DNA of 6,096 bases from Sulfurospirillum arcachonense (GTDB taxonomy: Bacteria; Campylobacterota; Campylobacteria; Campylobacterales; Sulfurospirillaceae): contig DQTM01000015.1 in NCBI GenBank assembly GCA_015662785.1, positions 1 to 6,096 of the forward strand. Reading direction: 5' to 3'. A program made the position numbers and the translations under genes. This document shows positions 1 to 5,978 of the stretch, in pieces. Position 1 is the stretch's first letter, and the number at the start of each line of letters is the position of its first letter. The notes under the pieces are model-generated. The model searched no databases. It had not been told where the DNA came from and was given only the letters and a program-made list of their open reading frames with translations.

Positions 1-501
1 AAACTAAGGAACCGAACTAAATATGCAAATAGAAAAGGAGCTGACCTCTTTTTATCTATTCATGCAAATGCCTCAAATAAAAAATCACTTCAGGGTGTAG
101 AGACATTTTTTCTCTCACCTGCAAGAAGTAAAAGAAGTAAAAATGTGGCTGCCCTTGAAAATCAATCAGATATTCAAGAGATGAATTACTTTTCAAAGCA
201 GACATTCTTAAATGTATTCAATAGAGAAAAAATTATCTCAGCCAATAAACTTGCTCTTGATGTTCAACAAGGTATGTTAAATCGCTTAAAAGCAAAGTAT
301 GGTGGCATAAGAGATGGTGGAGTAAGAGAAGCACCATTTTGGGTTCTTGTCGGTGCTCAAATGCCAGCTATTTTAATTGAGACTGGTTATATATCAAATA
401 AAACTGAGAGAAAAAGAATTTTTAATTCACACTATCAAGATCTTATGTCAAAGGGAATTGCTGATGGAATTGATAGTTATTTTACGAAAAGTGAGTATTA
501 A
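1..501 (+). CDS. N-acetylmuramoyl-L-alanine amidase, C-terminal part (5' end outside window)
   Basis: The frame is open from base 1 to the TAA at 499-501, giving 166 visible residues; the true start lies left of the window. A GTG at 145 is in frame, but the conserved domain extends upstream of it, so it is not the start. The visible part is the second half of an Amidase_3 (AmiA/AmiC-type) zinc domain: GADLFLSIHANA with the metal-binding His at visible residue 21, GVETFFLSP at 32-40, then APFWVLVGAQMPAILIETG with the catalytic Glu at 127, followed by GYISN. Enzymes of this family cleave the bond between N-acetylmuramic acid and L-alanine of the stem peptide in the periplasm and act in cell separation and wall turnover. 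The signal peptide and any targeting domain would be upstream and cannot be seen. The stop is 25 bases before eutB, so co-transcription is possible. The family is certain; which paralogue it is cannot be told. Confidence 0.95.
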   Translation, partial: KLRNRTKYANRKGADLFLSIHANASNKKSLQGVETFFLSPARSKRSKNVAALENQSDIQEMNYFSKQTFLNVFNREKIISANKLALDVQQGMLNRLKAKYGGIRDGGVREAPFWVLVGAQMPAILIETGYISNKTERKRIFNSHYQDLMSKGIADGIDSYFTKSEY

Positions 502-505
502 AAAG

Positions 506-519
506 CTTTACATGTAAAG
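506..519. promoter_or_regulatory. Perfect 14-base palindrome overlapping the eutB ribosome binding site
   Basis: CTTTACATGTAAAG reads identically on both strands and fills most of the 25-base gap between the amidase stop and the eutB GTG. Its right end, AAAG at 516-519, is also the first part of the AAAGGA Shine-Dalgarno sequence at 516-521. It could be an operator for a dimeric regulator, or a short hairpin that hides the ribosome binding site. No T-run follows, so it is not a usual terminator. The palindrome is directly visible; any regulatory role is inference. Confidence 0.45.
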
Positions 520-526
520 GATAGAT

Positions 527-1933
527 GTGCAAGAAACTTATAGCTATATGCTTGGACAAAAAACCTATAATTTTAAAAACTTAGCAGATCTTATGGCAAA
601 AGCAACACCTAAAAGATCAGGAGATGAATTGGCTAGAGTGAGTGCTGAGAGTTCTCAAGAAAGAGTTGTTGCTCAAATGAGACTCGCAGATGTTCCTTTA
701 AAAATATTTTTAACGCAGTTGCTTATCCCTTATGAAGATGATGAAATTACACGACTTATTATTGATGAGCATGATGAGAAAGCATTTGAGCTAATTTCTC
801 ATTTAACGGTAGGCGATTTTCGTAATTGGCTACTTAGTGATGATACTACATCAGAAATTTTAAAAAAAATAAGAGCTGGATTAACTCCTGAAATGGTTGC
901 TTCTGTAAGTAAAATAATGAGAAATCAAGATTTGATAATAGTAGCAAAAAAATGTGAAGTTATTAGCTCTTTTAGAAACACAATTGGACTTAAAAATAGA
1001 CTCTCAACAAGACTACAGCCAAATCACCCAACAGATGATATAGCAGGAATTGCAGCTAGTACTATTGATGGTTTGCTCTATGGTAGTGGTGATGCTGTTA
1101 TAGGCATTAATCCAGCAACAGATAATGTAAATCAAGCAATAGAACTATTAAAACTTTTAGATGAAGTAATAAATGGATATGAAATTCCTACGCAATCATG
1201 TGTGTTAACTCATGTGACAAATACAATTGAGGCTATAGAAAAAAATGCTCCAGTAGATTTAGTTTTTCAGTCTATTGGAGGAACTCAAAAAACAAATGAA
1301 AGTTTTGGGTTTAATCTACATACACTTAAAGAAGCCGAGGATGCTGCACTATCTTTAAATAGAGGAACAGCAGGAAACAATGTTATGTATTTTGAGACAG
1401 GACAAGGAAGTTCACTTTCAGCTAATGCAAATCATGGGTTGGATCAGCAAACGTGTGAAGTAAGAGCCTATGCTGTGGCGAGAAAATTCAATCCACTTTT
1501 AGTCAATACGGTAGTTGGCTTTATAGGACCTGAGTATCTGTATGATGGTAAAGAGATTACACGAGCTGGTTTGGAAGATCATTTTTGTGGGAAGCTTTTG
1601 GGATTACCAATGGGATGTGATATATGTTATACAAATCATGCTGAGGCAGATCAAAATGATATGGATAACCTACTTACACTTTTAGGTGTAGCAGGGTGCA
1701 ATTTTATCATGGGTATCCCTGGTTCTGATGATATTATGTTAAATTATCAGACTACTTCTTTTCATGATGCTTTGTATGCAAGAAGAGTTTTGAATCTTCG
1801 TCCAGCCCCAGAGTTCGAAGAGTGGTTACTAAAAATGGGAATATTTAAAGATATGGATAGGTTTTTACTTAACGATAAGATTCCTCATGTGTTTCAAAAC
1901 TCGATAGAGAAAGTAGTCAGTTATGAAAAGTAA
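527..1933 (+). CDS. eutB: Ethanolamine ammonia-lyase large (catalytic) subunit
   Basis: EutB is the TIM-barrel subunit of adenosylcobalamin-dependent ethanolamine ammonia-lyase, which converts ethanolamine to acetaldehyde and ammonia in complex with EutC. The 468-residue product aligns with Escherichia coli EutB (453 residues, from memory) along its whole length. Matching blocks are SGDELARVSAESSQERV (31-47), STRLQPN (160-166), GDAVIGINP (188-196), YFETGQGSSLSANA (288-301), NTVVGFIGPEYLY (327-339), ITRAGLEDHF (344-353), MGCDICYTNHAEADQN (362-377), GCNFIMG (390-396) and NLRPAPEFE (423-431). The residues that hold ethanolamine in the E. coli enzyme (Arg160, Gln162, Asn193, Glu287, Asp362) correspond to Arg162, Gln164, Asn195, Glu290 and Asp365, so the site looks intact. 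The start is GTG at 527: AAAGGA lies five bases upstream and the length of the N-terminus matches E. coli. An in-frame ATG at 548 would remove conserved sequence. About 20 extra C-terminal residues overlap eutC. Confidence 0.97.
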   Translation: MQETYSYMLGQKTYNFKNLADLMAKATPKRSGDELARVSAESSQERVVAQMRLADVPLKIFLTQLLIPYEDDEITRLIIDEHDEKAFELISHLTVGDFRNWLLSDDTTSEILKKIRAGLTPEMVASVSKIMRNQDLIIVAKKCEVISSFRNTIGLKNRLSTRLQPNHPTDDIAGIAASTIDGLLYGSGDAVIGINPATDNVNQAIELLKLLDEVINGYEIPTQSCVLTHVTNTIEAIEKNAPVDLVFQSIGGTQKTNESFGFNLHTLKEAEDAALSLNRGTAGNNVMYFETGQGSSLSANANHGLDQQTCEVRAYAVARKFNPLLVNTVVGFIGPEYLYDGKEITRAGLEDHFCGKLLGLPMGCDICYTNHAEADQNDMDNLLTLLGVAGCNFIMGIPGSDDIMLNYQTTSFHDALYARRVLNLRPAPEFEEWLLKMGIFKDMDRFLLNDKIPHVFQNSIEKVVSYEK

Positions 1934-2690
1934 AATTAGCGTTGAAAATGCATATTCAAAATTAATTACCTTAACAACTGCTCGTATAGGTTTAGGTCGC
2001 TCTGGAATTAGTATTCCAACTCATCATCTTTTAGATTTTCAATTAGCTCATGCTATGGCAAAAGATGCTGTTTATTTGGAACTTGATTTAGATAAATTAA
2101 ATCTTCAAACTATGCTACTTCATTCAAAGGCAAAAGATAGAAGTATTTATCTGCAAAGACCGGATTTAGGCAGAAGGCTCGATGAATTATCTATAAAAAA
2201 AATCAAAGAATCAAAACTAGACAAATCTTATGACTTATCGATTGTCATAGTTGATGGATTATCTTCATTAGCTGTTCATGAAAACGTAAACAATTTTATA
2301 GAGATTTTAATGAAGGACTTAAGTGGTTGGTCATTAGCACCAATCTGTAGTGTAAAACAGGGAAGAGTTGCCGTAGGTGATGAAGTGGGTGAATTGTTAA
2401 ATGCTAAAGTAGTTATAGTTCTTATTGGTGAGAGACCAGGCTTAAGTTCTCCAGATAGCCTTGGTATGTATTTGACTTGGGCACCACATGTTGGGCTAAC
2501 TGACGAGAGCCGTAATTGTGTTTCAAATATAAGGCTTAAGGGTCTGTCTTTTAAAGAAGCAGTTAAAAAAACAGTATATCTTTTAAATGAATCAAAACGT
2601 CTGAATTATTCAGGAGTAAATCTTAAAGACAGAACAGTTTCAAATGGTATAAATCAGATAAAATCTAAACAGAAACTTTTGAAACTATAA
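1923..2690 (+). CDS. eutC: Ethanolamine ammonia-lyase small subunit
   Basis: EutC completes the B12-binding site of ethanolamine ammonia-lyase together with EutB. Family blocks seen in the 255-residue product are TARIGLGRSG (19-28), LLDFQLAHAMAKDAV (36-50), VIVDGLSS (108-115), QGRVAVGDEVGELL (146-159), IGERPGLSSPDSLG (168-181) and NCVSNI (198-203), ending with SGVNLKD. It is about 40 residues shorter than E. coli EutC (about 295, from memory). The difference appears to be a missing variable N-terminal extension, because the first conserved block comes at residue 19. ATG at 1923 overlaps the last 11 bases of eutB, and only a weak GAGAAAG lies upstream, so translation is probably coupled to eutB. 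The last 26 bases overlap the 3' end of adk on the other strand. No eutA reactivase, permease or microcompartment shell gene follows. Confidence 0.96.
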   Translation: MKSKISVENAYSKLITLTTARIGLGRSGISIPTHHLLDFQLAHAMAKDAVYLELDLDKLNLQTMLLHSKAKDRSIYLQRPDLGRRLDELSIKKIKESKLDKSYDLSIVIVDGLSSLAVHENVNNFIEILMKDLSGWSLAPICSVKQGRVAVGDEVGELLNAKVVIVLIGERPGLSSPDSLGMYLTWAPHVGLTDESRNCVSNIRLKGLSFKEAVKKTVYLLNESKRLNYSGVNLKDRTVSNGINQIKSKQKLLKL

Positions 2691-3240
2691 AATTTTTCAT
2701 TTTTTTAGTAACAGTTTCTATACTATCTTCACCACTAATTTTATGTAAAATATTTTGAGAATTATAAAATTCTTGTATCCCTTTTAAAGGTTCAGTGTAA
2801 ACATTCATACGGTTTTTAAAAATTTCTATATTGTCATCAGCACCACGATTACGTCCAAGGACTCTGTTCATAGCAGTCTCTTCACTTACTACTACTTCAA
2901 TAACAGATTTTAGAGCTATATTTTTTTCATTTTTTAAAACTCTGTCAAGTCCCATCATCTGCTTATCACTTCTTGGATAACCATCTATGAGAATAGTGTT
3001 ACATGTAGACTGATTTATAGCTTTTACAATAGTATCTAGCGCAACTTGCACAGGAACTAATTCTCCTGCACTCATACGCTTACCTATAATCTCACCAAGT
3101 TCACTCCCTGAAGCCACTTCAGCACGAAGTAGCTCACCAGTAGAATAGTGAGCTATGTTTTGATTCTGTTCTGCGATAATCTCGGCATCTGTAGTTTTTC
3201 CACTTCCAGGTGCCCCAATAATCAAAAATAAGTTTTTCAT
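2665..3240 (-). CDS. adk: Adenylate kinase, short-LID form
   Basis: Cytoplasmic nucleotide-balancing enzyme: ATP + AMP gives 2 ADP. The 191-residue product has a P-loop GAPGSGKT at 9-16, the AMP-binding segment YSTGELLRAEV at 32-42, DGYPRS at 86-91 (the usual GFPR has Tyr for Phe, as I recall for Campylobacter), and LGRNRGADDN at 128-137. The region after Arg130 runs straight into FKNRMNVYTEP, so the long zinc-type LID insert is absent; this is the short form, near the family's lower length. The ATG at 3240 shares its A with the TAA of aspS (TAATG), and I see no good ribosome binding site before it, so translation is likely coupled to aspS. The last eight codons plus stop are antisense to the end of eutC. 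aspS-adk adjacency is, from memory, typical of Campylobacterota. Confidence 0.96.
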   Translation of the reverse strand: MKNLFLIIGAPGSGKTTDAEIIAEQNQNIAHYSTGELLRAEVASGSELGEIIGKRMSAGELVPVQVALDTIVKAINQSTCNTILIDGYPRSDKQMMGLDRVLKNEKNIALKSVIEVVVSEETAMNRVLGRNRGADDNIEIFKNRMNVYTEPLKGIQEFYNSQNILHKISGEDSIETVTKKMKNFIVSKVSV

Positions 3241-4988
3241 TATGACTTCGGTTTCTCTCTTAGTCTAATGCCTAAATCTCTAAGTTGGTCATTGTCAACA
3301 CTAGCAGGAGCTTGTGTTAGAAGACACTGTACTTTTTGTGTTTTAGGGAAAGCTATAACATCACGAATAGATTCTGAGCCAGTTAGAAGCATGATAAGAC
3401 GGTCAAGTCCCATTGCAAGTCCACCATGAGGAGGTGCACCAAATTTAAGAGCATCAAGTAAAAACTCAAACTTCTCATTTGCTTCTTCTTCACTAATTCC
3501 AAGTAGTTCAAATACTTTCTTTTGCATTTCAGATTTGTGAATTCTCATACTACCACCACCAAGCTCAGTTCCATTTAGAACGATATCGTAAGCTATGCTT
3601 TCCATCTCATCGATAGGAGCATTGATATCTTTTGGTTGAGTAAATGGATGATGAAGAGCTTTAACTTTACCATCTACGATTTCAAACATATCAAAATCAA
3701 CAACCCATACAAATTCAAAGACATCTTTAGGAATGATATCCATAAGTTCTGCAAGATAGATTCTAAATCTTCCCATATAATCAAGTACTAAATTTTTCTC
3801 ACCAGCACCAAAGAATATAGCATCACCGACTTTTAAATCACTTACTTTTATAATCTCTTCTAAATCTGCTTCACTAAAGAACTTTGTAAGAGGACCTTTT
3901 AGTCCATCTTCTTTCATTTGGAAGTATCCAAGTCCACTTGCTCCAAACTTTCTCACATACTCTTCAAAACCTTTCATTTGACGTTTTGAAAAGATGTTGT
4001 CTCCGTTTGGAACTTTAAGAGCTTTAATACGGTTTTTCTTTTTGTCTTTTGCTATGCCACTAAAAATTTCATTTTCACAGTTTGCAAATATATCTATAAC
4101 ATCAACCATACTAAGGTCATATCTTAAGTCTGGTTTGTCTGAACCATACTTTTCCATAGCATCTTTATAACGGATTCTATTAAATGGAGTTTGTACGTCA
4201 TGTCCAGCTGATTTAAAAATGTCAACAAGTAAATCTTCAGTTACTTTGATAATGTCTTCTTGGTCACAAAAACTCATCTCTATGTCTATTTGAGTAAATT
4301 CTGGTTGTCTGTCAGCTCTAAGGTCTTCATCTCTGAAACACTTTGCAATCTGAAAGTATCTGTCAAAGCCTGAACACATAAGAAGTTGTTTAAAAAGTTG
4401 TGGAGATTGTGGAAGAGCAAAAAACTCTCCGTTGTGAACACGACTCGGAACAAGATAGTCTCTAGCTCCCTCAGGAGTAGATTTTGTTAAAATCGGAGTT
4501 TCAACTTCCAAAAATCCTTGAGCATCAAGTAGGTTTCTTGCAGCAATTGTTGCTTTACTTCTCAGTTTGAAAATCTCGTAAGATTTTGGATTTCGAAGGT
4601 CTAAAAATCGATACTTGAGTCTTGCCTCTTCACCAACTTTGTTATCACCAATTACAAATGGAACTGGCTCACTAGCGTTTTCAACTATAAGCTCTTCAAC
4701 GACAATTTCAATCTTTCCAGTCTTTAGCTTAGGGTTTTCAAGTCCTTCACCTCTGGCTCTTACTGTTCCAATAGCTCTCAAAACAAACTCATCTCTAACA
4801 CCGTTTGCAGTAACGTGCGCTTGTTTACTATCAGCTGGGTCACATACAAGCTGAATCAATCCACTTTTATCACGAAGGTCTATAAATATAATTCCACCAT
4901 GGTCTCTGTCGTTGTTACTCCAACCACAAAGCTCTACTTTATCACCAATATTTTCTATGCTTAAATCTGTACAATAATGAGTTCTCAA
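3240..4988 (-). CDS. aspS: Aspartyl-tRNA synthetase, probably non-discriminating (Asp/Asn)
   Basis: Class II synthetase that charges tRNA-Asp, and probably tRNA-Asn, with aspartate in the cytoplasm. The 582-residue product is of normal bacterial length. It has an N-terminal OB-fold anticodon-binding domain (about 1-105, with [15 protein letters not shown] and [14 protein letters not shown]), the first half of the catalytic core with [11 protein letters not shown] (194-204) and motif 2 [14 protein letters not shown] (218-231), the bacterial GAD insert (about 295-410), then [12 protein letters not shown] (473-484) and motif 3 [15 protein letters not shown] (523-537). His30, Leu83 and Leu88 match residues that I recall being tied to tRNA-Asn recognition in Pseudomonas and Helicobacter AspRS; such organisms then use GatCAB to make Asn-tRNA. 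The start is TTG at 4988, chosen because [10 protein letters not shown] is the conserved family N-terminus and AGAGGAA lies six bases upstream. It is first in an operon with adk. Confidence 0.97.
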   Translation of the reverse strand: MRTHYCTDLSIENIGDKVELCGWSNNDRDHGGIIFIDLRDKSGLIQLVCDPADSKQAHVTANGVRDEFVLRAIGTVRARGEGLENPKLKTGKIEIVVEELIVENASEPVPFVIGDNKVGEEARLKYRFLDLRNPKSYEIFKLRSKATIAARNLLDAQGFLEVETPILTKSTPEGARDYLVPSRVHNGEFFALPQSPQLFKQLLMCSGFDRYFQIAKCFRDEDLRADRQPEFTQIDIEMSFCDQEDIIKVTEDLLVDIFKSAGHDVQTPFNRIRYKDAMEKYGSDKPDLRYDLSMVDVIDIFANCENEIFSGIAKDKKKNRIKALKVPNGDNIFSKRQMKGFEEYVRKFGASGLGYFQMKEDGLKGPLTKFFSEADLEEIIKVSDLKVGDAIFFGAGEKNLVLDYMGRFRIYLAELMDIIPKDVFEFVWVVDFDMFEIVDGKVKALHHPFTQPKDINAPIDEMESIAYDIVLNGTELGGGSMRIHKSEMQKKVFELLGISEEEANEKFEFLLDALKFGAPPHGGLAMGLDRLIMLLTGSESIRDVIAFPKTQKVQCLLTQAPASVDNDQLRDLGIRLREKPKS

Positions 4989-4994
4989 GATAAT

Positions 4995-5001
4995 TTCCTC
5001 T
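4995..5001 (-). promoter_or_regulatory. Ribosome binding site of aspS
   Basis: On the minus strand AGAGGAA lies six bases before the TTG at 4988-4986. It is a strong Shine-Dalgarno match and decides the rare TTG start; I see no in-frame ATG near the conserved N-terminus. Confidence 0.75.
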
Positions 5002-5019
5002 GTTTTTTATAAGGGTATT

Positions 5020-5040
5020 AATATATCTAAATTTAGTATA
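5020..5040 (-). promoter_or_regulatory. Possible aspS-adk promoter -10 region
   Basis: The minus strand has two candidate -10 boxes in the aspS leader: TATACT (5040-5035) and TATATT (5025-5020). Neither has a clear -35 at 16-18 bases, which is common for housekeeping promoters in this phylum, where the -10 plus upstream AT-rich periodicity dominates. Placement is tentative, and either box could be the real one. Confidence 0.3.
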
Positions 5041-5051
5041 AACCCTACTTA

Positions 5052-5065
5052 ATCAAATTTTTGAT
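5052..5065. repeat. Short inverted repeat in the divergent aspS / toxin-antitoxin region
   Basis: ATCAAA (5052-5057) and TTTGAT (5060-5065) form six-base arms around TT. It lies upstream of both divergent genes and could be a protein-binding site, but an AT-rich palindrome of this size can arise by chance. Confidence 0.25.
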
Positions 5066-5087
5066 AGTGAATTCCTACTGTAATTCT

Positions 5088-5116
5088 TTGCATTTGTACT
5101 ACTTTTGTGGTACAAT
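5088..5116 (+). promoter_or_regulatory. Promoter of the toxin-antitoxin operon
   Basis: TTGCAT (5088-5093) as -35 and TACAAT (5111-5116) as -10 are separated by exactly 17 bases; the -10 matches the sigma-70 consensus at five of six positions. Transcription would begin around 5122-5124, very close to the Shine-Dalgarno sequence of the antitoxin gene, giving a very short leader. Confidence 0.6.
5094..5115. promoter_or_regulatory. Probable autoregulatory operator of the toxin-antitoxin operon
   Basis: TTGTACTAC (5094-5102) and GTGGTACAA (5107-5115) are nine-base inverted arms with one mismatch (T5100 opposite G5109), separated by TTTT. The palindrome covers the promoter spacer and most of the -10 box, where a bound ribbon-helix-helix antitoxin would block RNA polymerase. 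RelB/DinJ antitoxins are known to repress their own operons at palindromes of this kind. That this particular site is the one bound is inference. Confidence 0.6.
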
Positions 5117-5124
5117 ATTGCAAA

Positions 5125-5130
5125 AAGGAG
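5125..5130 (+). promoter_or_regulatory. Ribosome binding site of the antitoxin gene
   Basis: AAGGAG is followed by ATT and two consecutive in-frame ATG codons (5134 and 5137). Spacing is three bases to the first and six to the second, so the second is favoured. An in-frame GTG at 5107 lies inside the operator and upstream of this site, and is rejected as a start. Confidence 0.7.
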
Positions 5131-5136
5131 ATTATG

Positions 5137-5388
5137 ATGAGAACTAGTACAAGTGTTCGTATTGACCAAGATGCAAAGTTAATTGCATCGGAAGTACTTA
5201 AGCAGTATGGGATGAGTCTTAGTGAAGGCATCAACATATTTTGCAAGCAAGTTGCTATGACACACTCTATTCCTTTTGAGTTAAAAGTTCCCACCAAACG
5301 AATGGAAAAGGCGCTTAAGGAGCTTGAAAAAAGAGAAGGTAAAACATTTTCTTCTATGGAAGACCTTAAAAAAGACCTTCTTTCTTGA
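5137..5388 (+). CDS. dinJ: RelB/DinJ-family antitoxin
   Basis: 83 residues from the ATG at 5137 (84 if the ATG at 5134 is used). The N-terminus has the ribbon-helix-helix DNA-binding pattern of RelB/DinJ: strand TSTSVRID (3-10), a first helix around 11-24, and a second helix GMSLSEGINIFCKQVA (25-40), followed by the family hallmark IPFELKVP (45-52). The charged C-terminal tail (about 53-83) would wrap and inhibit the toxin. It would act as a cytoplasmic labile antitoxin and as the repressor of its own promoter, alone or with the toxin. Its TGA stop overlaps the toxin start, which ties toxin synthesis to antitoxin translation. The family call is firm; the DinJ name rests on its YafQ-like partner. 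Confidence 0.9.
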   Translation: MRTSTSVRIDQDAKLIASEVLKQYGMSLSEGINIFCKQVAMTHSIPFELKVPTKRMEKALKELEKREGKTFSSMEDLKKDLLS

Positions 5389-5657
5389 AATACTCGGTAT
5401 TTAGAGCTACATCTTTTAAAAAAGCTTTCAAAAAACTTACTTCCCAAAATCAAAATGCTATATTGGTCGTTATAGAAAAGTTAGTAAATGGGCAAACCTT
5501 GGAAGCAAAATATAAAGACCATTTACTTGTAGGTAATTTTAAAGGCTGTAGAGAGTGTCATGTAAAACCTGATTTACTTCTAATTTATAGAATAAAAGAT
5601 GAGATAATGGAACTTGCATTGATTGAAACAGGGAATCATTATGCTTTATTTGGTTAA
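5385..5657 (+). CDS. yafQ: YafQ-like mRNA interferase toxin (RelE superfamily)
   Basis: The 90-residue product aligns well with E. coli YafQ in its second half: YKDHLLVGNFKGCRE, then HVKPDLLLIYRI, and the C-terminus ETGNHYALFG (E. coli ends ERTGTHAALFG, from memory). The YafQ catalytic residues His50, His63, Asp67 and His87 correspond to His46, His59, Asp63 and His85 here, so the toxin appears intact. YafQ binds the ribosomal A site and cleaves mRNA during translation. The start is TTG at 5385, overlapping the antitoxin stop by four bases (TTGA), with no good Shine-Dalgarno sequence. A weak start plus coupling would keep toxin output below antitoxin output. No clear terminator directly follows; the inverted repeat at 5757-5890 is the nearest candidate. 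Confidence 0.93.
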   Translation: MKYSVFRATSFKKAFKKLTSQNQNAILVVIEKLVNGQTLEAKYKDHLLVGNFKGCRECHVKPDLLLIYRIKDEIMELALIETGNHYALFG

Positions 5658-5706
5658 TAATTAAGCAATTTCTGTGGCAGGATATTTATTTTAAATTGTG
5701 TAAAAG

Positions 5707-5745
5707 GGGATAGGATATTTTAAAGTAAATCCCTATAGGGCTACA
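5707..5745 (+). repeat. Imperfect direct repeat, copy 1 (39 bases)
   Basis: It begins GGGATAGG, continues through TAAAGTAAATCCC and ends AGGGCTACA. It contains the perfect ten-base palindrome CCCTATAGGG at 5731-5740. GGGAT (5707-5711) can also pair with ATCCC (5729-5733), and ATAGG (5710-5714) with CCTAT (5732-5736), so alternative hairpins compete for the same CCC tract. Its partner is at 5934-5978. Confidence 0.75.
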
Positions 5746-5756
5746 TCTTTATTTTA

Positions 5757-5890
5757 AAAAACCTGCGGGACAAGCCAAAGCGAATGATAAGCAAAATATT
5801 TTACACTCAAAAACACTTCTACATGTAAACATATTTACTAAATATAACTCTGGCTAACTCTTAGTAAAACAGCCAGTCCCGCAAGTTTTT
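5757..5890. repeat. 134-base inverted-repeat element with 15-base arms
   Basis: The left arm AAAAACCTGCGGGAC (5757-5771) and right arm GTCCCGCAAGTTTTT (5876-5890) are complementary at 14 of 15 positions around a 104-base interior. Both arms end outward in A/T tracts, so on each strand a GC stem is followed by a T-run, as in a bidirectional terminator, although the loop is far longer than usual. Alternatives are a small non-autonomous mobile element with terminal inverted repeats, or a structured RNA closed by this stem. No convincing target-site duplication is seen at the edges. The interior holds no convincing gene. Confidence 0.6.
5850..5876. repeat. Hairpin inside the inverted-repeat element
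   Basis: CTGGCT (5850-5855) and AGCCAG (5871-5876) form a six-base stem with a 15-base loop. It abuts the right arm of the outer inverted repeat, sharing base 5876, so the two stems could stack coaxially. A second small stem, GTAAA (5825-5829) with TTTAC (5834-5838), lies just upstream. Confidence 0.4.
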
Positions 5891-5933
5891 ATTGCATAAA
5901 TATTAAGGGGTTTTAAAGGGAAAGAAATTAAAT

Positions 5934-5978
5934 GGGATAGGCTATTTTTTTAAGTAAATCCCTATATTTAGGGCTACA
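5934..5978 (+). repeat. Imperfect direct repeat, copy 2 (45 bases)
   Basis: It has the same ends and order as the copy at 5707-5745: GGGATAGG, then TATTTT, AAGTAAATCCCTAT, and AGGGCTACA. It differs by one substitution (C for A after GGGATAGG), two extra bases in the T/A tract, and four extra bases within the palindrome, which becomes CCCTA-TATT-TAGGG (5960-5973). The four-base insertion leaves the five-base arms paired, so the hairpin is conserved while the loop changes. Confidence 0.75.

Noticed and set aside
2671..2719. Terminator between eutC and adk from AGAAACT (2671-2677) and AGTTTCT (2713-2719)
   Set aside because: The stem is seven AT-rich pairs with a 35-base loop lying within coding sequence, and no T-run follows it in the right position.
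4615..4854. 79-codon plus-strand open frame opposite the start of aspS
   Set aside because: It is antisense to the conserved OB-fold of AspRS, is rich in Ser/Thr/Pro as expected of a shadow frame, and shows no family resemblance.
5107..5136. Upstream GTG start for the antitoxin
   Set aside because: It lies inside the operator, upstream of the expected transcription start and of the AAGGAG ribosome binding site, and would add residues not seen in the family.
5049..5453. 134-codon minus-strand open frame across the antitoxin gene
   Set aside because: It overlaps the antitoxin, its promoter and the toxin start on the opposite strand. Those plus-strand genes have clear family motifs, and this frame has none.
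5749..5832. 27-codon minus-strand open frame with a hydrophobic stretch inside the inverted repeat
   Set aside because: It starts inside one stem, runs through the left arm of the inverted repeat, lacks a ribosome binding site, and is short enough to be chance.
5757..5890. Cobalamin riboswitch serving the B12-dependent eutBC
   Set aside because: It is 3 kb away in the wrong context, and none of the conserved B12-box sequence is recognisable.
5707..5978. CRISPR array
   Set aside because: Only two imperfect repeats, of different length, separated by nearly 190 bases; there is no series of uniform spacers.
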